DNA of 5,089 bases, taken from assembly GCA_946222055.1 (NCBI GenBank), contig CAMIEW010000096.1, positions 1 through 5,089 of the forward strand, in the 5' to 3' direction. Source of the stretch: an uncultured Porphyromonas sp. GTDB lineage: Bacteria; Bacteroidota; Bacteroidia; Bacteroidales; Porphyromonadaceae. Within the stretch, counting starts at the first letter, position 1, and each line of letters opens with the position of its first letter. Made by a program: the position numbers and the translations under genes. This document shows, in pieces, positions 1 to 5,089 of this stretch. The notes beneath the pieces are model-generated. The model saw nothing but the letters and a program-made list of their open reading frames with translations. It did not search any database and was not told the origin of the DNA.

Positions 1-26
1 GCTTTTGAGCGGGGCTCAAAAGCCCC
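1..26. repeat. Overlapping inverted repeats (alternative hairpins)
   Basis: GCTTTTGAGC at 1-10 is the exact reverse complement of 14-23, separated by GGG. The 3' arm also takes part in a competing GGGGCT-CAAA-AGCCCC hairpin at 11-26. The repeat is visible directly. Its role is unknown, and it sits at the window edge, so a longer structure may be cut off. Confidence 0.6.
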
Positions 27-64
27 TCAACGATCATGTGACAAACTTACAGCTATGGAGCGAT

Positions 65-95
65 GATCCCTCCGGGGCTCTGCCCCTGCGGGATC
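65..95. repeat. GC-rich imperfect hairpin
   Basis: GATCCC (65-70) pairs with GGGATC (90-95) and GGGGC (74-78) pairs with GCCCC (82-86). Between the stems is a symmetric 3-nt internal loop (TCC/TGC), and the apical loop is TCT. In all, 11 base pairs form within 31 bases. No T run follows on the + strand, so a terminator is not well supported. The GGGGCTC motif is shared with the hairpin at 11-26. Confidence 0.5.
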
Positions 96-221
96 TGCAG
101 GCGGGAGCATCAGGAGAGGGTTGGTCCATGAGATGGCACAGCAGCATAGATTATCACTTCTTAGCTGTAAAACTCAAATGCATCATCCCTGGCTCTAAGA
201 CAGCCTGCAGGAAACGCCGAG

Positions 222-496
222 TCTAATGTCGGTATTAGCGTTTTCTTTTACCGGGTTTAGTTTGAAGGTGTCTTCTCTCTCTTGTGTTGCCCCTTAGTCT
301 ACGCTCGACAGGGTGACCAACAAAGGGAAGAGTACCACGGGGGTGGCCCTATGGTTTTAAGCTCCATATAGTCTTCAATCACAGGAGAGAGATCATCAAA
401 TATCAGATTACCCCAGACCAGACTGACGACAAGGCTCCTCTTAAAGATCACTCCTTCACAAAGAAGCTATCCGGAAAGCATACAAGAGACCTTTGA
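222..496 (+). pseudogene. IS982-type transposase remnant (DDE domain, frameshifted)
   Basis: This is a decayed fragment of an insertion-sequence transposase. One frame at 259-342 reads SLKV, then an in-frame stop at 295-297, then NKGKSTTG. A +1 shift within the G run near 340-343 moves the match to a second frame, 344-493, reading WPYGFKLHIVFN, then EIIKYQITP, then TDDKAPL and KKLSGK, with a stop at 494-496. From memory of IS982-family transposases (Pfam DDE_Tnp_1_3), these blocks line up in order with SLKVC, KGKSTTGWFYGFKLHLI, GEILNFxxTPGNVDDRxPL and FGKL. A possible earlier piece (GISVF, third frame, from about 231) may match the GISFIDST block. The N-terminal region, the last third of the protein and the terminal inverted repeats are not recognisable. 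The element is therefore dead, with at least one frameshift and one internal stop. Family assignment is by recall of motifs, not by search. Confidence 0.72.
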
Positions 497-595
497 AAAC
501 CGGGAAGGCTACGGAATATTGCCGGAATACTGAACGCCAAGAAGTCTGTCTGTAAGCCACTTCTGGCATTGCGTGCTATAAATATTGGGCGAAAG

Positions 596-626
596 TTTGT
601 TTATCTACGAAATTGTCGTAGATTTG
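596..626 (+). promoter_or_regulatory. Bacteroidota-type promoter of the repressor/peptidase operon
   Basis: TTTG at 596-599 and TAGATTTG at 619-626 match the -33 (TTTG) and -7 (TAnnTTTG) elements known for the primary sigma factor of Bacteroidota, with a 19-bp spacer, which is in the usual range. Transcription would start near 631-635, giving a 5' leader of about 40 nt before the ATG at 673. The spacer and -7 element overlap operator 1, and the predicted start site lies inside operator 2. A bound repressor would therefore block polymerase directly. The motif match is seen; activity is inferred. Confidence 0.75.
603..623. promoter_or_regulatory. Operator 1, likely BlaI-type repressor site
   Basis: This is a perfect 8-bp dyad, ATCTACGA-N5-TCGTAGAT, lying between the -33 and -7 promoter elements and overlapping the latter. 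Its core, CTACGA-N5-TCGTAG, recurs 22 bp downstream. BlaI/MecI proteins bind dyads containing TAC...GTA half-sites, and the gene immediately downstream encodes such a protein, so autoregulation is the natural reading (inference). Confidence 0.72.
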
Positions 627-643
627 CTACGAACAAATCGTAG
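627..643. promoter_or_regulatory. Operator 2, likely BlaI-type repressor site
   Basis: CTACGA-N5-TCGTAG repeats the operator 1 core exactly. The centre-to-centre distance is 22 bp, about two helical turns, so two repressor dimers would sit on the same face of the DNA. It covers the predicted transcription start. A further single half-site (CGTAGAT, 657-663) follows but has no matching left arm. Confidence 0.7.
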
Positions 644-672
644 TAAGTACATCAACCGTAGATAACAACAAT

Positions 673-1047
673 ATGAGCGAGCCAAACTTTCTAAACGGAC
701 TATCACCCCTCGAGGAGGACTTTATGCGTGCACTATGGCATATCGGAGAAGGTGAGATAAGCGATGCCATCCCCCTGATGGAGCATTCGGATACCCCCTA
801 CACTACCGTGGCTTCGGTGGTCAACAAGCTGGAGAACAAAGGGTATGTTACTCGTACAGGAAAGCGACGTGGTCACATCTATGCCCCTCTGGTGAGCCGG
901 GAGGAGTACACCGATAAGACCATTAAATATATAGTCTCTAACTTCTTCAAAGGCTCGTACAAAAGTCTGGTACAGCACTTTGCTCAGGAGGAGAAGGTAA
1001 GCAGGGAGGAGATCTCGGAGATCCTGAAACTAATTGAAGAGGAGTAG
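673..1047 (+). CDS. BlaI/MecI/CopY-family transcriptional repressor
   Basis: This is a DNA-binding repressor of the family that controls beta-lactamase and related genes. It is expected to bind as a dimer to the dyads just upstream and silence its own operon. The 124-residue length is typical. Residues about 10-75 form the winged helix: the N-terminal helix contains EEDFMRALW, the recognition region reads YTTVASVVNKLENKGYV (43-59), and the wing reads RTGKRRGHIY (61-70). The C-terminal part (about 76-124) is the helical dimerisation domain. Asn90-Phe91 sits where staphylococcal BlaI is cut (an Asn-Phe bond), followed by a similar YKSLVQHFAQEE stretch, so proteolytic inactivation is plausible. 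The ATG at 673 follows an A-rich leader without a Shine-Dalgarno sequence, as usual in Bacteroidota. The M56 peptidase gene follows after 5 bp, supporting a sensor-repressor pair. Its target genes beyond this operon are unknown. Confidence 0.93.
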   Translation: MSEPNFLNGLSPLEEDFMRALWHIGEGEISDAIPLMEHSDTPYTTVASVVNKLENKGYVTRTGKRRGHIYAPLVSREEYTDKTIKYIVSNFFKGSYKSLVQHFAQEEKVSREEISEILKLIEEE

Positions 1048-1052
1048 TCGGT

Positions 1053-2666
1053 ATGATGACTTGGCTGAAATATCTAGGTCTGTCGGGAGTAGGGATTGCT
1101 CTCTTTTACCTCCTCGGAGTGGTATTGCTCCGCAAAAGCACCCTACTCCGAGCCAAGCGGTGGTATTACCTTATCGCCATCGCCTCTAGCCTTCTGCTCC
1201 CTCTGCTCTCTATAGCAGTACCGGAAAGGGATGTAAAAGAGGCAGAAGATAGGCTGCTCCCCAGCTTTACTATTGTGATAGAGGAGGAGCCAACCATCAC
1301 TGCTCCTGCGACACGGGGAAACACAATAGACTGGACCAGAGTGCTGATGGTAACTTGGGCTATCGGTGCAGCGAGTACGCTCATCTGGCTAACCTCGGGC
1401 GCGTACAGACTCTACAGACTATGCCGCACCTCCACGAAGCGAGAGCTCAGTCATAATGCCACACTCTACGAGATGGATGAAGAGCTAGCCCCCTTCACGA
1501 TTGGGAAGGCGATCTTTATCCCCAAGTCATTATCCAATAGCGATATCACACCCACTATTCTGTCGCATGAGCTGGAGCACATCAGGCAGAAGCACTATTG
1601 GGATATCATCATTAGTATGGTGCTGCAGCCCTTACAGTGGTGGAATCCATGTGCGTGGGGATTGCTCCACCAACTGCGTACAAACCTTGAGTACCTAGCA
1701 GACCAAGGGGTGTTGCGAGAGGGAAGCGACCGAAAGACCTACCAGTACCGGTTACTGGAGTGTACACTAGGCCGAAAGGTAGAGCTACCCTCGCTCTCAT
1801 TTTCTATGCAAGACCTAAAGAAACGAATCGTAATGATGAACAGCAAGAACAAAACGAACAAGAAACTAGCTATAGTGTACGCTCTGTCGGCCCTCCCGGT
1901 ACTTGCCTTCTTGGCACTCGGTACTCAGATGGTAACCATAGAGCAGGCCGAAGCTAGCACAGCAACAGAAGTGGCTCCGCCACCAACTGTAGATAAAGCA
2001 TCAAAGCACGTAGATGTACTACCCGAGTTTCCCGGTGGAGAAAAAGCAATGATGCAGTGGATCGCCCAAAACATCCAATACCCTAAGGAGGCTGCTGAGG
2101 CCAATATTGAGGGGAGTGTGATAGTCTCTTTCTTCGTTGAAAAGGACGGCTCCATCTCCAATGCCGAGGTAATACGAGGCATCCACGAGTCACTTGACAA
2201 AGAAGCTCTAAGAGTGGTCAATGCCATGCCTAAGTGGAAACCGGGCATGGAGAATGGGCAACCTGTTAGGACCCGCTTCTTTGTTCCAATCAGCTTCAAA
2301 TCCCAGCAATCTGCAGAAGATAAGGGAGAGGTCTCTGAGTTCTTAGAGGATATGCCTGAGTTTCCCGGTGGAGAAAAAGCGATGATGCAGTGGATCGCCC
2401 AAAACATCCAATACCCAAAGGAGGCTATTGATGGTCATATCGAAGGGCGTGTGGTGGTCTCTTTCATCGTCGAAAAGGATGGCTCTATCTCCAATGCCGA
2501 GGTAAAACGAAGCATCCATGAGTCACTGGACAAAGAGGCTCTAAGAGTGGTCAATGCCATGCCTAAGTGGAAACCGGGCATGGAGAATGGGCAACCTGTA
2601 AGAGCCCGCTTTCACATCCCGGTCAGCTTCAAGCTCCAGAAGCCTGCCAAAGCGCCAACCGAATAA
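1053..2666 (+). CDS. BlaR1-like M56 membrane metallopeptidase with two TonB C-terminal domains
   Basis: This 537-residue inner-membrane protein probably acts as the antirepressor partner of the preceding BlaI-type gene. Hydrophobic segments lie at about 6-26, 38-56, 96-115 and 272-291. Between the third and fourth is the zinc-protease signature SHELEH (171-176; His172, Glu173, His176), with a likely third ligand in NLEYLAD (Glu213). This is the M56 topology, with the protease loop on the cytoplasmic side. After the last membrane segment, where BlaR1 carries its penicillin-binding sensor, this protein has two TonB C-terminal-type domains (about 324-416 and 435-527). Each contains IQYPKEA, a VxVSFxVEKDGSIS strand and a PKWKPGMENGQPV turn. 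They are 80/93 identical. Fusion of M56 with a TonB-type domain is common in Bacteroidota; the near-identical pair is less usual. The ligand is unknown. An alternative start lies one codon later at 1056. Confidence 0.92.
   Translation: MMTWLKYLGLSGVGIALFYLLGVVLLRKSTLLRAKRWYYLIAIASSLLLPLLSIAVPERDVKEAEDRLLPSFTIVIEEEPTITAPATRGNTIDWTRVLMVTWAIGAASTLIWLTSGAYRLYRLCRTSTKRELSHNATLYEMDEELAPFTIGKAIFIPKSLSNSDITPTILSHELEHIRQKHYWDIIISMVLQPLQWWNPCAWGLLHQLRTNLEYLADQGVLREGSDRKTYQYRLLECTLGRKVELPSLSFSMQDLKKRIVMMNSKNKTNKKLAIVYALSALPVLAFLALGTQMVTIEQAEASTATEVAPPPTVDKASKHVDVLPEFPGGEKAMMQWIAQNIQYPKEAAEANIEGSVIVSFFVEKDGSISNAEVIRGIHESLDKEALRVVNAMPKWKPGMENGQPVRTRFFVPISFKSQQSAEDKGEVSEFLEDMPEFPGGEKAMMQWIAQNIQYPKEAIDGHIEGRVVVSFIVEKDGSISNAEVKRSIHESLDKEALRVVNAMPKWKPGMENGQPVRARFHIPVSFKLQKPAKAPTE
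2022..2300 (+). repeat. Tandem TonB-domain repeat, copy 1
   Basis: This is the first of two in-frame copies (residues 324-416) with a 333-bp period. Exact nucleotide matches to copy 2 include 62 bases at 2205-2266, 35 bases at 2049-2083 and 23 bases at 2025-2047. Differences cluster in the middle (residues 348-361 and 374-376) and at the end of the domain. Confidence 0.9.
2355..2633 (+). repeat. Tandem TonB-domain repeat, copy 2
   Basis: This is the second in-frame copy (residues 435-527), 333 bp after copy 1, with 80 of 93 residues identical. The 62-base exact match to copy 1 lies at 2538-2599. An 18-residue acidic linker (417-434, containing AEDKGEVSEFLED) separates the copies. Confidence 0.9.
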
Positions 2667-2780
2667 CCTTGTCTCTTCCGAGTGAGGACCAAGTGTCTAT
2701 CACACTGTCTGGACTCGTCCGATGAGATAGTGCGAAAGGCAGAGGAAATAGGGTCTGATGGCGATGGCGCCTCTCAAGCA

Positions 2781-2818
2781 CAAAGGTCGTGACACCACAT
2801 CGGGCGTCACGACCTTTG
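2781..2818. terminator. Probable bidirectional terminator between convergent genes
   Basis: A perfect 13-bp inverted repeat (2781-2793 with 2806-2818, beginning CAAAGGTCGTGAC) encloses a 12-nt loop. It lies between the end of the M56 gene (+) and the end of lpdA (-), 23 bp beyond the lpdA stop, which is the expected place for a shared terminator. The flanking T tracts are short (three T within the arm on each strand), so it is weaker by the classical rule than the rplQ terminator. The preceding 114 bp (2667-2780) contain only weak possible pairings and no gene. Confidence 0.7.
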
Positions 2819-2841
2819 CTCATATACTAGGGATGTCCGGA

Positions 2842-4215
2842 TCAGTCCTCAGCCATATAGGCAGCCTCGTGGAAGATCTCGGCAACCGTCGGATGGGGGA
2901 AGATCTGGTGGCGGAGCTCATCGAGCGTCATGCCCTCGGTGATCGCGAGACCGCCAATGGCGATGATCTCAGAGGCGGGATCTCCGTAGATCTGCACCCC
3001 GAGGACCTTCTTCGTCTCGGCGTGGTAGAGGATCTTGAAGAGTCCGGTGGCGCGCTCATTCTCGACAATAAAACGCCCGGCAAAGGTCATCGGGATCTTG
3101 AGTGCCTTGTAGTCAGTGCCGGCCTTCTCCAGCTCGTCCTCACTTGCTCCGACGCTGGCAAACTCAGGGCTTGTGTAGATGACTGAGGGGATGGAGTCGT
3201 AGCGTGCCTCCTCATCGGCGCCATCGACAATATTGCGGATGGCCACCTCGCCCTCGTAGTAGCCAACATGAGCGAGCATGATCCCACCGACGCAGTCACC
3301 TGCAGCATAGACGTGCTTGTGAGAGGTGCGCATGTGGCTGTCGACCTTGATGGCACGGCGGTTCATCTCGATGTCAAGCGTCTCCAGCCCAAGTCCCTCG
3401 GTGATGGGTCGGCGACCGGTGGAGAGGAGGATGCGCTCTGCCTCGAGGACCTCTCGCTGTCCCTCGTAGGTCTCTATGGTAACAGCCCCGGTATGGAGGG
3501 AGACCACCTTGGCCTGGAGGAAGAACTTGACTCCGGCCTTCTCGCACTCCTGCTGGAGGAGCGAGGAGACCTCGGAGTCCATCGGACCGAGGATCTTGGG
3601 GATCATCTCCACGACCGTCACATCGACGCCCATGGCGGAGTAGAAGCCGGCAAACTCCATCCCGATGACTCCTCCGCCGATGATGAGGATGGACTTGGGG
3701 AGCTCGGGGGCGCTGAGTGCCTCAGTGGAGGTCCAGTACTCGGTCTCTCCGATGCCCTCGATGGGCGGGATACTGGGCTCGCTACCGGTGGCGAGGAGGA
3801 CGTCAGTGGCGGCGTACTCGGTGTCGTTGCAGCGGATGCGGATCTTACCGTCCTCAGTCTCTCCGTCAAGGGCGGCGAGACCGTCGATGATCTCGACACC
3901 GGACTTGAGGAGCTTCTGCTTGACGCCGGCGACCAGCTTGCGGACGATCTTCTTCTTACGGGTCATGATCTTGCCGTAGTCGGCGCTGACGCTGCCGTCG
4001 ACGGTGATGCCGTACTTGTCGGCGGAGTTGATCTTCTCAAGGAGGTGAGCGGAGTGAAGCATCGCCTTGGTGGGGATACAGCCCTCATTGAGGCAGACGC
4101 CACCGAGGTGGTTGCCCTTCTCGAAGAGGACTACCTTCTTCCCCTTACCGGCAGCATACTCAGCTGCATTGTATCCGGCGGGACCACCGCCGATGACTGC
4201 GATATCGTAGGTCAT
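2842..4215 (-). CDS. lpdA: Dihydrolipoyl dehydrogenase (E3)
   Basis: This cytoplasmic FAD enzyme reoxidises dihydrolipoyl groups with NAD+. It serves as the shared E3 subunit of 2-oxoacid dehydrogenase complexes and as the L protein of glycine cleavage. The 457 residues are full length for the family. An FAD-binding GGGPAG lies at 9-14. The redox disulfide is Cys41/Cys46 in GGVCLNEGCIPTK (38-50), the form characteristic of lipoamide dehydrogenases. ATGS is at 142-145, the NAD-binding GGGVIG at 180-185, and the second FAD motif AAGD at 304-307. The C-terminal dimer-interface domain ends with HPTVAE, supplying the catalytic His441-Glu446 pair. The ATG at 4213-4215 follows an A-rich leader (CTAAAAAATACC) with no Shine-Dalgarno sequence. 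It is probably its own transcription unit, separated from rplQ by a terminator. No E1, E2 or gcv gene is in view, so which complex it serves cannot be told here. Confidence 0.96.
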   Translation of the reverse strand: MTYDIAVIGGGPAGYNAAEYAAGKGKKVVLFEKGNHLGGVCLNEGCIPTKAMLHSAHLLEKINSADKYGITVDGSVSADYGKIMTRKKKIVRKLVAGVKQKLLKSGVEIIDGLAALDGETEDGKIRIRCNDTEYAATDVLLATGSEPSIPPIEGIGETEYWTSTEALSAPELPKSILIIGGGVIGMEFAGFYSAMGVDVTVVEMIPKILGPMDSEVSSLLQQECEKAGVKFFLQAKVVSLHTGAVTIETYEGQREVLEAERILLSTGRRPITEGLGLETLDIEMNRRAIKVDSHMRTSHKHVYAAGDCVGGIMLAHVGYYEGEVAIRNIVDGADEEARYDSIPSVIYTSPEFASVGASEDELEKAGTDYKALKIPMTFAGRFIVENERATGLFKILYHAETKKVLGVQIYGDPASEIIAIGGLAITEGMTLDELRHQIFPHPTVAEIFHEAAYMAED

Positions 4216-4295
4216 GGTATTTTTTAGAATTAGTTGGATATGGTCTTATCATTGCATACGTCGGCAAGTTACCCATTTTCCGCGTAATGGGGTAC
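4216..4295 (-). promoter_or_regulatory. lpdA leader with tentative promoter and dyad
   Basis: This gap must hold the lpdA promoter if the upstream terminator works. On the minus strand, TTTG (4298 to 4295) and TAACTTG (4271 to 4265) resemble the -33 and -7 elements. However, the 23-bp spacing is long, the -7 element lacks one T, and the -33 would lie in the terminator T run. A 6-bp dyad, CCCATT (4272-4277) with AATGGG (4286-4291), falls between them and could be a regulator site. This is tentative. Confidence 0.28.
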
Positions 4296-4335
4296 AAAAA
4301 AGGAGACGCACTCCTCAGTGGGGTACGTCTCCTTT
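4296..4335 (-). terminator. Intrinsic terminator of the rpoA-rplQ operon
   Basis: On the minus strand, AAAGGAGACG (4335 to 4326) pairs perfectly with CGTCTCCTTT (4308 to 4299). The stem can extend inward past one mismatch by five more pairs (4320-4324 with 4310-4314) to a 5-nt loop. The minus-strand transcript then runs into six T residues (complement of 4296-4301). It starts 23 bp after the rplQ stop. This is a textbook rho-independent terminator and separates lpdA from the ribosomal operon. Confidence 0.9.
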
Positions 4336-4358
4336 GCCTAAATATAAGGAAGGGATCC

Positions 4359-4874
4359 TTACTTGGTCTCCTCCTCAGCGGGGGTCTCAGCCTTGGTCTC
4401 CTCGACGGGAGCAGTCTCAGCGGTCTCCTCGCTCTTCTTGCGGCGAGAGCGGCGAGTCTTCTTCTTAGCTGCTTTCTCCTCCGTAGCCTTGGTCTTGCCC
4501 TCCTGAGAGTAGACCTCATTGAAGTCCACCAGCTCGATGAAGCAGGTCATGGTGTCATCACCACGACGACGACCAAGCTTGATGATGCGGGTGTAGCCAC
4601 CGGGACGGTCAGCCACCTTGGGTGCGATCACCGTGAAGAGCTCCGTGACAGCCTCCTTATTCTGGAGGTCACGAAAGACCATACGGCGGTTATTGAGGTT
4701 GTCCTCCTTGCTTCGAGTAATCATCGGCTCGATGTGCATGCGGAGAGCCTTGGCCTTAGCGAGAGTGGTGACAATCCTCTTCTCCATGATCAGCGAGGCA
4801 GACATATTGGCGAGCAAAGCCTGGCGATGACTGCTGGTGCGGGAGAGATGATTGAATTTCTTATTATGTCTCAT
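4359..4874 (-). CDS. rplQ: 50S ribosomal protein L17 with charged C-terminal tail
   Basis: This is a structural protein of the large ribosomal subunit. Residues 1-122 are the conserved L17 core: MRHNKKFNHLSRTSSHR at the N-terminus, then LIMEKRIVTTLAKAKALR (28-45), GGYTRIIKLGRRRGD (92-106) and a final FIELVDF strand (112-118). Residues about 123-171 are an extension absent from the roughly 127-residue E. coli protein. Its first half is basic (KAAKKKTRRSRRKK, 134-147) and its second half is acidic and Ala/Thr/Pro-rich (EETAETAPVEETKAE onward). Such tails are usual in Bacteroidota L17. The gene starts 8 bp after the rpoA stop with no Shine-Dalgarno sequence, which fits co-transcription with rpoA. 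The terminator follows directly. Confidence 0.97.
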   Translation of the reverse strand: MRHNKKFNHLSRTSSHRQALLANMSASLIMEKRIVTTLAKAKALRMHIEPMITRSKEDNLNNRRMVFRDLQNKEAVTELFTVIAPKVADRPGGYTRIIKLGRRRGDDTMTCFIELVDFNEVYSQEGKTKATEEKAAKKKTRRSRRKKSEETAETAPVEETKAETPAEEETK

Positions 4875-4882
4875 TATGCTAC

Positions 4883-5089
4883 TTAGTCTCTATCTAGTTT
4901 GTATTTGGCGACATCCATGTCGAAGGTGAGCTTGAGATCGTCAAGGAGTGCGTAGACCTCGTTGAGAGACTTCTTACCGAAGTTACGGATCTTAAGCAAC
5001 TCACTCTCCGAGAAGGACACGAGGTCACCGAGGGTGTCGATGCCGGCAGCACGAAGGCAATTGAGTGCTCTGACGGACAGCATATCCTC
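4883..5089 (-). CDS. rpoA: RNA polymerase alpha subunit, C-terminal domain (partial)
   Basis: This is the 3' end of rpoA. The frame stays open to the window edge, so the 5' part lies beyond 5089 and the internal Met at 5081-5083 is not the start. The visible 68 residues begin [21 protein letters not shown] and cover most of the alpha C-terminal domain, which binds UP-element DNA and activators. The equivalents of E. coli Arg265, Asn268 and Cys269 (VRALNC) and of Lys298/Ser299 (GKKSL) are present. The protein ends in a short tail after the domain ([13 protein letters not shown]). rpoA followed by rplQ is the conserved end of the alpha operon. Confidence 0.97.
   Translation of the reverse strand, partial: EDMLSVRALNCLRAAGIDTLGDLVSFSESELLKIRNFGKKSLNEVYALLDDLKLTFDMDVAKYKLDRD

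Larger units (their letters stand above)
1..221. other. Gene-free region with GC-rich hairpins
   Basis: I see no convincing gene here. The 73-codon open frame beginning at position 5 resembles no family I know and has no recognisable start context. What is visible is secondary structure. A perfect 10-bp inverted repeat (1-10 with 14-23, GGG loop) overlaps a second possible hairpin (11-16 GGGGCT with 21-26 AGCCCC, loop CAAA), so the two cannot form together. A further hairpin spans 65-95: outer stem GATCCC/GGGATC, a 3x3 internal loop, and inner stem GGGGC/GCCCC with loop TCT. A weaker 8-bp inverted pair is TTACAGCT at 47-54 with AGCTGTAA at 163-170. None is followed by a clear T run, so intrinsic terminator function is not shown on the + strand. 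The first hairpin could belong to a gene ending just outside the window. Confidence 0.5.

Noticed and set aside
5..226. A possible small 73-residue protein at the left edge
   Set aside because: It overlaps two hairpins, has no promoter or recognisable domain, and runs into the transposase remnant.
1925..2407. A 160-codon minus-strand open frame within the M56 gene
   Set aside because: It is antisense to the TonB-domain repeats and simply mirrors their duplication. No family resemblance or start context is seen.
2705..2742. A hammerhead-ribozyme-like pattern (CCGATGAG...CGAAA, with CTGTCT pairing to AGGCAG)
   Set aside because: The core has C where the invariant U of CUGAUGA should be, stem II would be a single pair, and the cleavage-site position would be G. 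The resemblance is most likely chance.
2758..3186. A 142-codon + strand open frame running from the intergenic region into lpdA
   Set aside because: It spans the terminator repeat and is antisense to the conserved C-terminus of lpdA.
3268..4227. A 319-codon open frame on the + strand opposite lpdA
   Set aside because: It lies entirely antisense to a complete, motif-rich lpdA. Its translation is low-complexity (Gly/Leu/Asp/Glu-rich), as expected from the GC-rich, biased codons of the real gene.
4287..4886. A 199-codon open frame on the + strand opposite rplQ
   Set aside because: It is the shadow of the highly biased rplQ codons. It crosses the terminator hairpin and matches no family, while the minus strand gives a clear L17.
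1..5089. CRISPR array, tRNA, rRNA or an undescribed multi-gene system
   Set aside because: I found no regularly spaced repeats, tRNA-like cloverleaf or rRNA segment. All intact genes belong to recognisable families.

Overview
The window looks like chromosomal DNA of a Bacteroidota bacterium, most likely of the Porphyromonadaceae/Porphyromonas type (inference). The reasons are: a promoter of the Bacteroidota form (TTTG, 19 bp, TAnnTTTG) before the first gene; A-rich starts without Shine-Dalgarno sequences; an M56 peptidase fused to TonB C-terminal domains; and a ribosomal protein L17 with a long charged tail. The window holds five protein genes in two blocks that face each other, plus a decayed transposase.

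Positions 1-672 contain no intact gene. Positions 1-95 hold GC-rich hairpins. Roughly 222-496 is a frameshifted remnant of what looks like an IS982-type transposase. Positions 596-643 form a compact control region in which two matching dyads (CTACGA-N5-TCGTAG) overlap a promoter.

Positions 673-2666 (+ strand) are a two-gene operon. It encodes a BlaI/MecI-type winged-helix repressor and, 5 bp later, a membrane M56 (BlaR1-like) zinc peptidase. The peptidase has no penicillin-binding sensor. It ends instead in two nearly identical TonB C-terminal domains, a recent in-frame duplication. By analogy with BlaR1/BlaI, the peptidase would relieve repression by causing repressor cleavage. The operators suggest the pair controls at least its own transcription. 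No beta-lactamase or other target gene is visible.

Positions 2667-2841 separate the converging transcripts and carry a 13-bp perfect inverted repeat that probably serves as a shared terminator.

Positions 2842-5089 (- strand) are conserved housekeeping genes. In order of transcription these are the 3' end of rpoA (alpha C-terminal domain), rplQ (L17), a strong intrinsic terminator, and lpdA (dihydrolipoyl dehydrogenase). The rpoA-rplQ order is the conserved end of the alpha ribosomal operon. lpdA stands alone here, without other 2-oxoacid dehydrogenase or glycine-cleavage genes.

I did not find a clearly undescribed system. The most interesting items are the duplicated TonB domains on the M56 protein and the dual-operator promoter.
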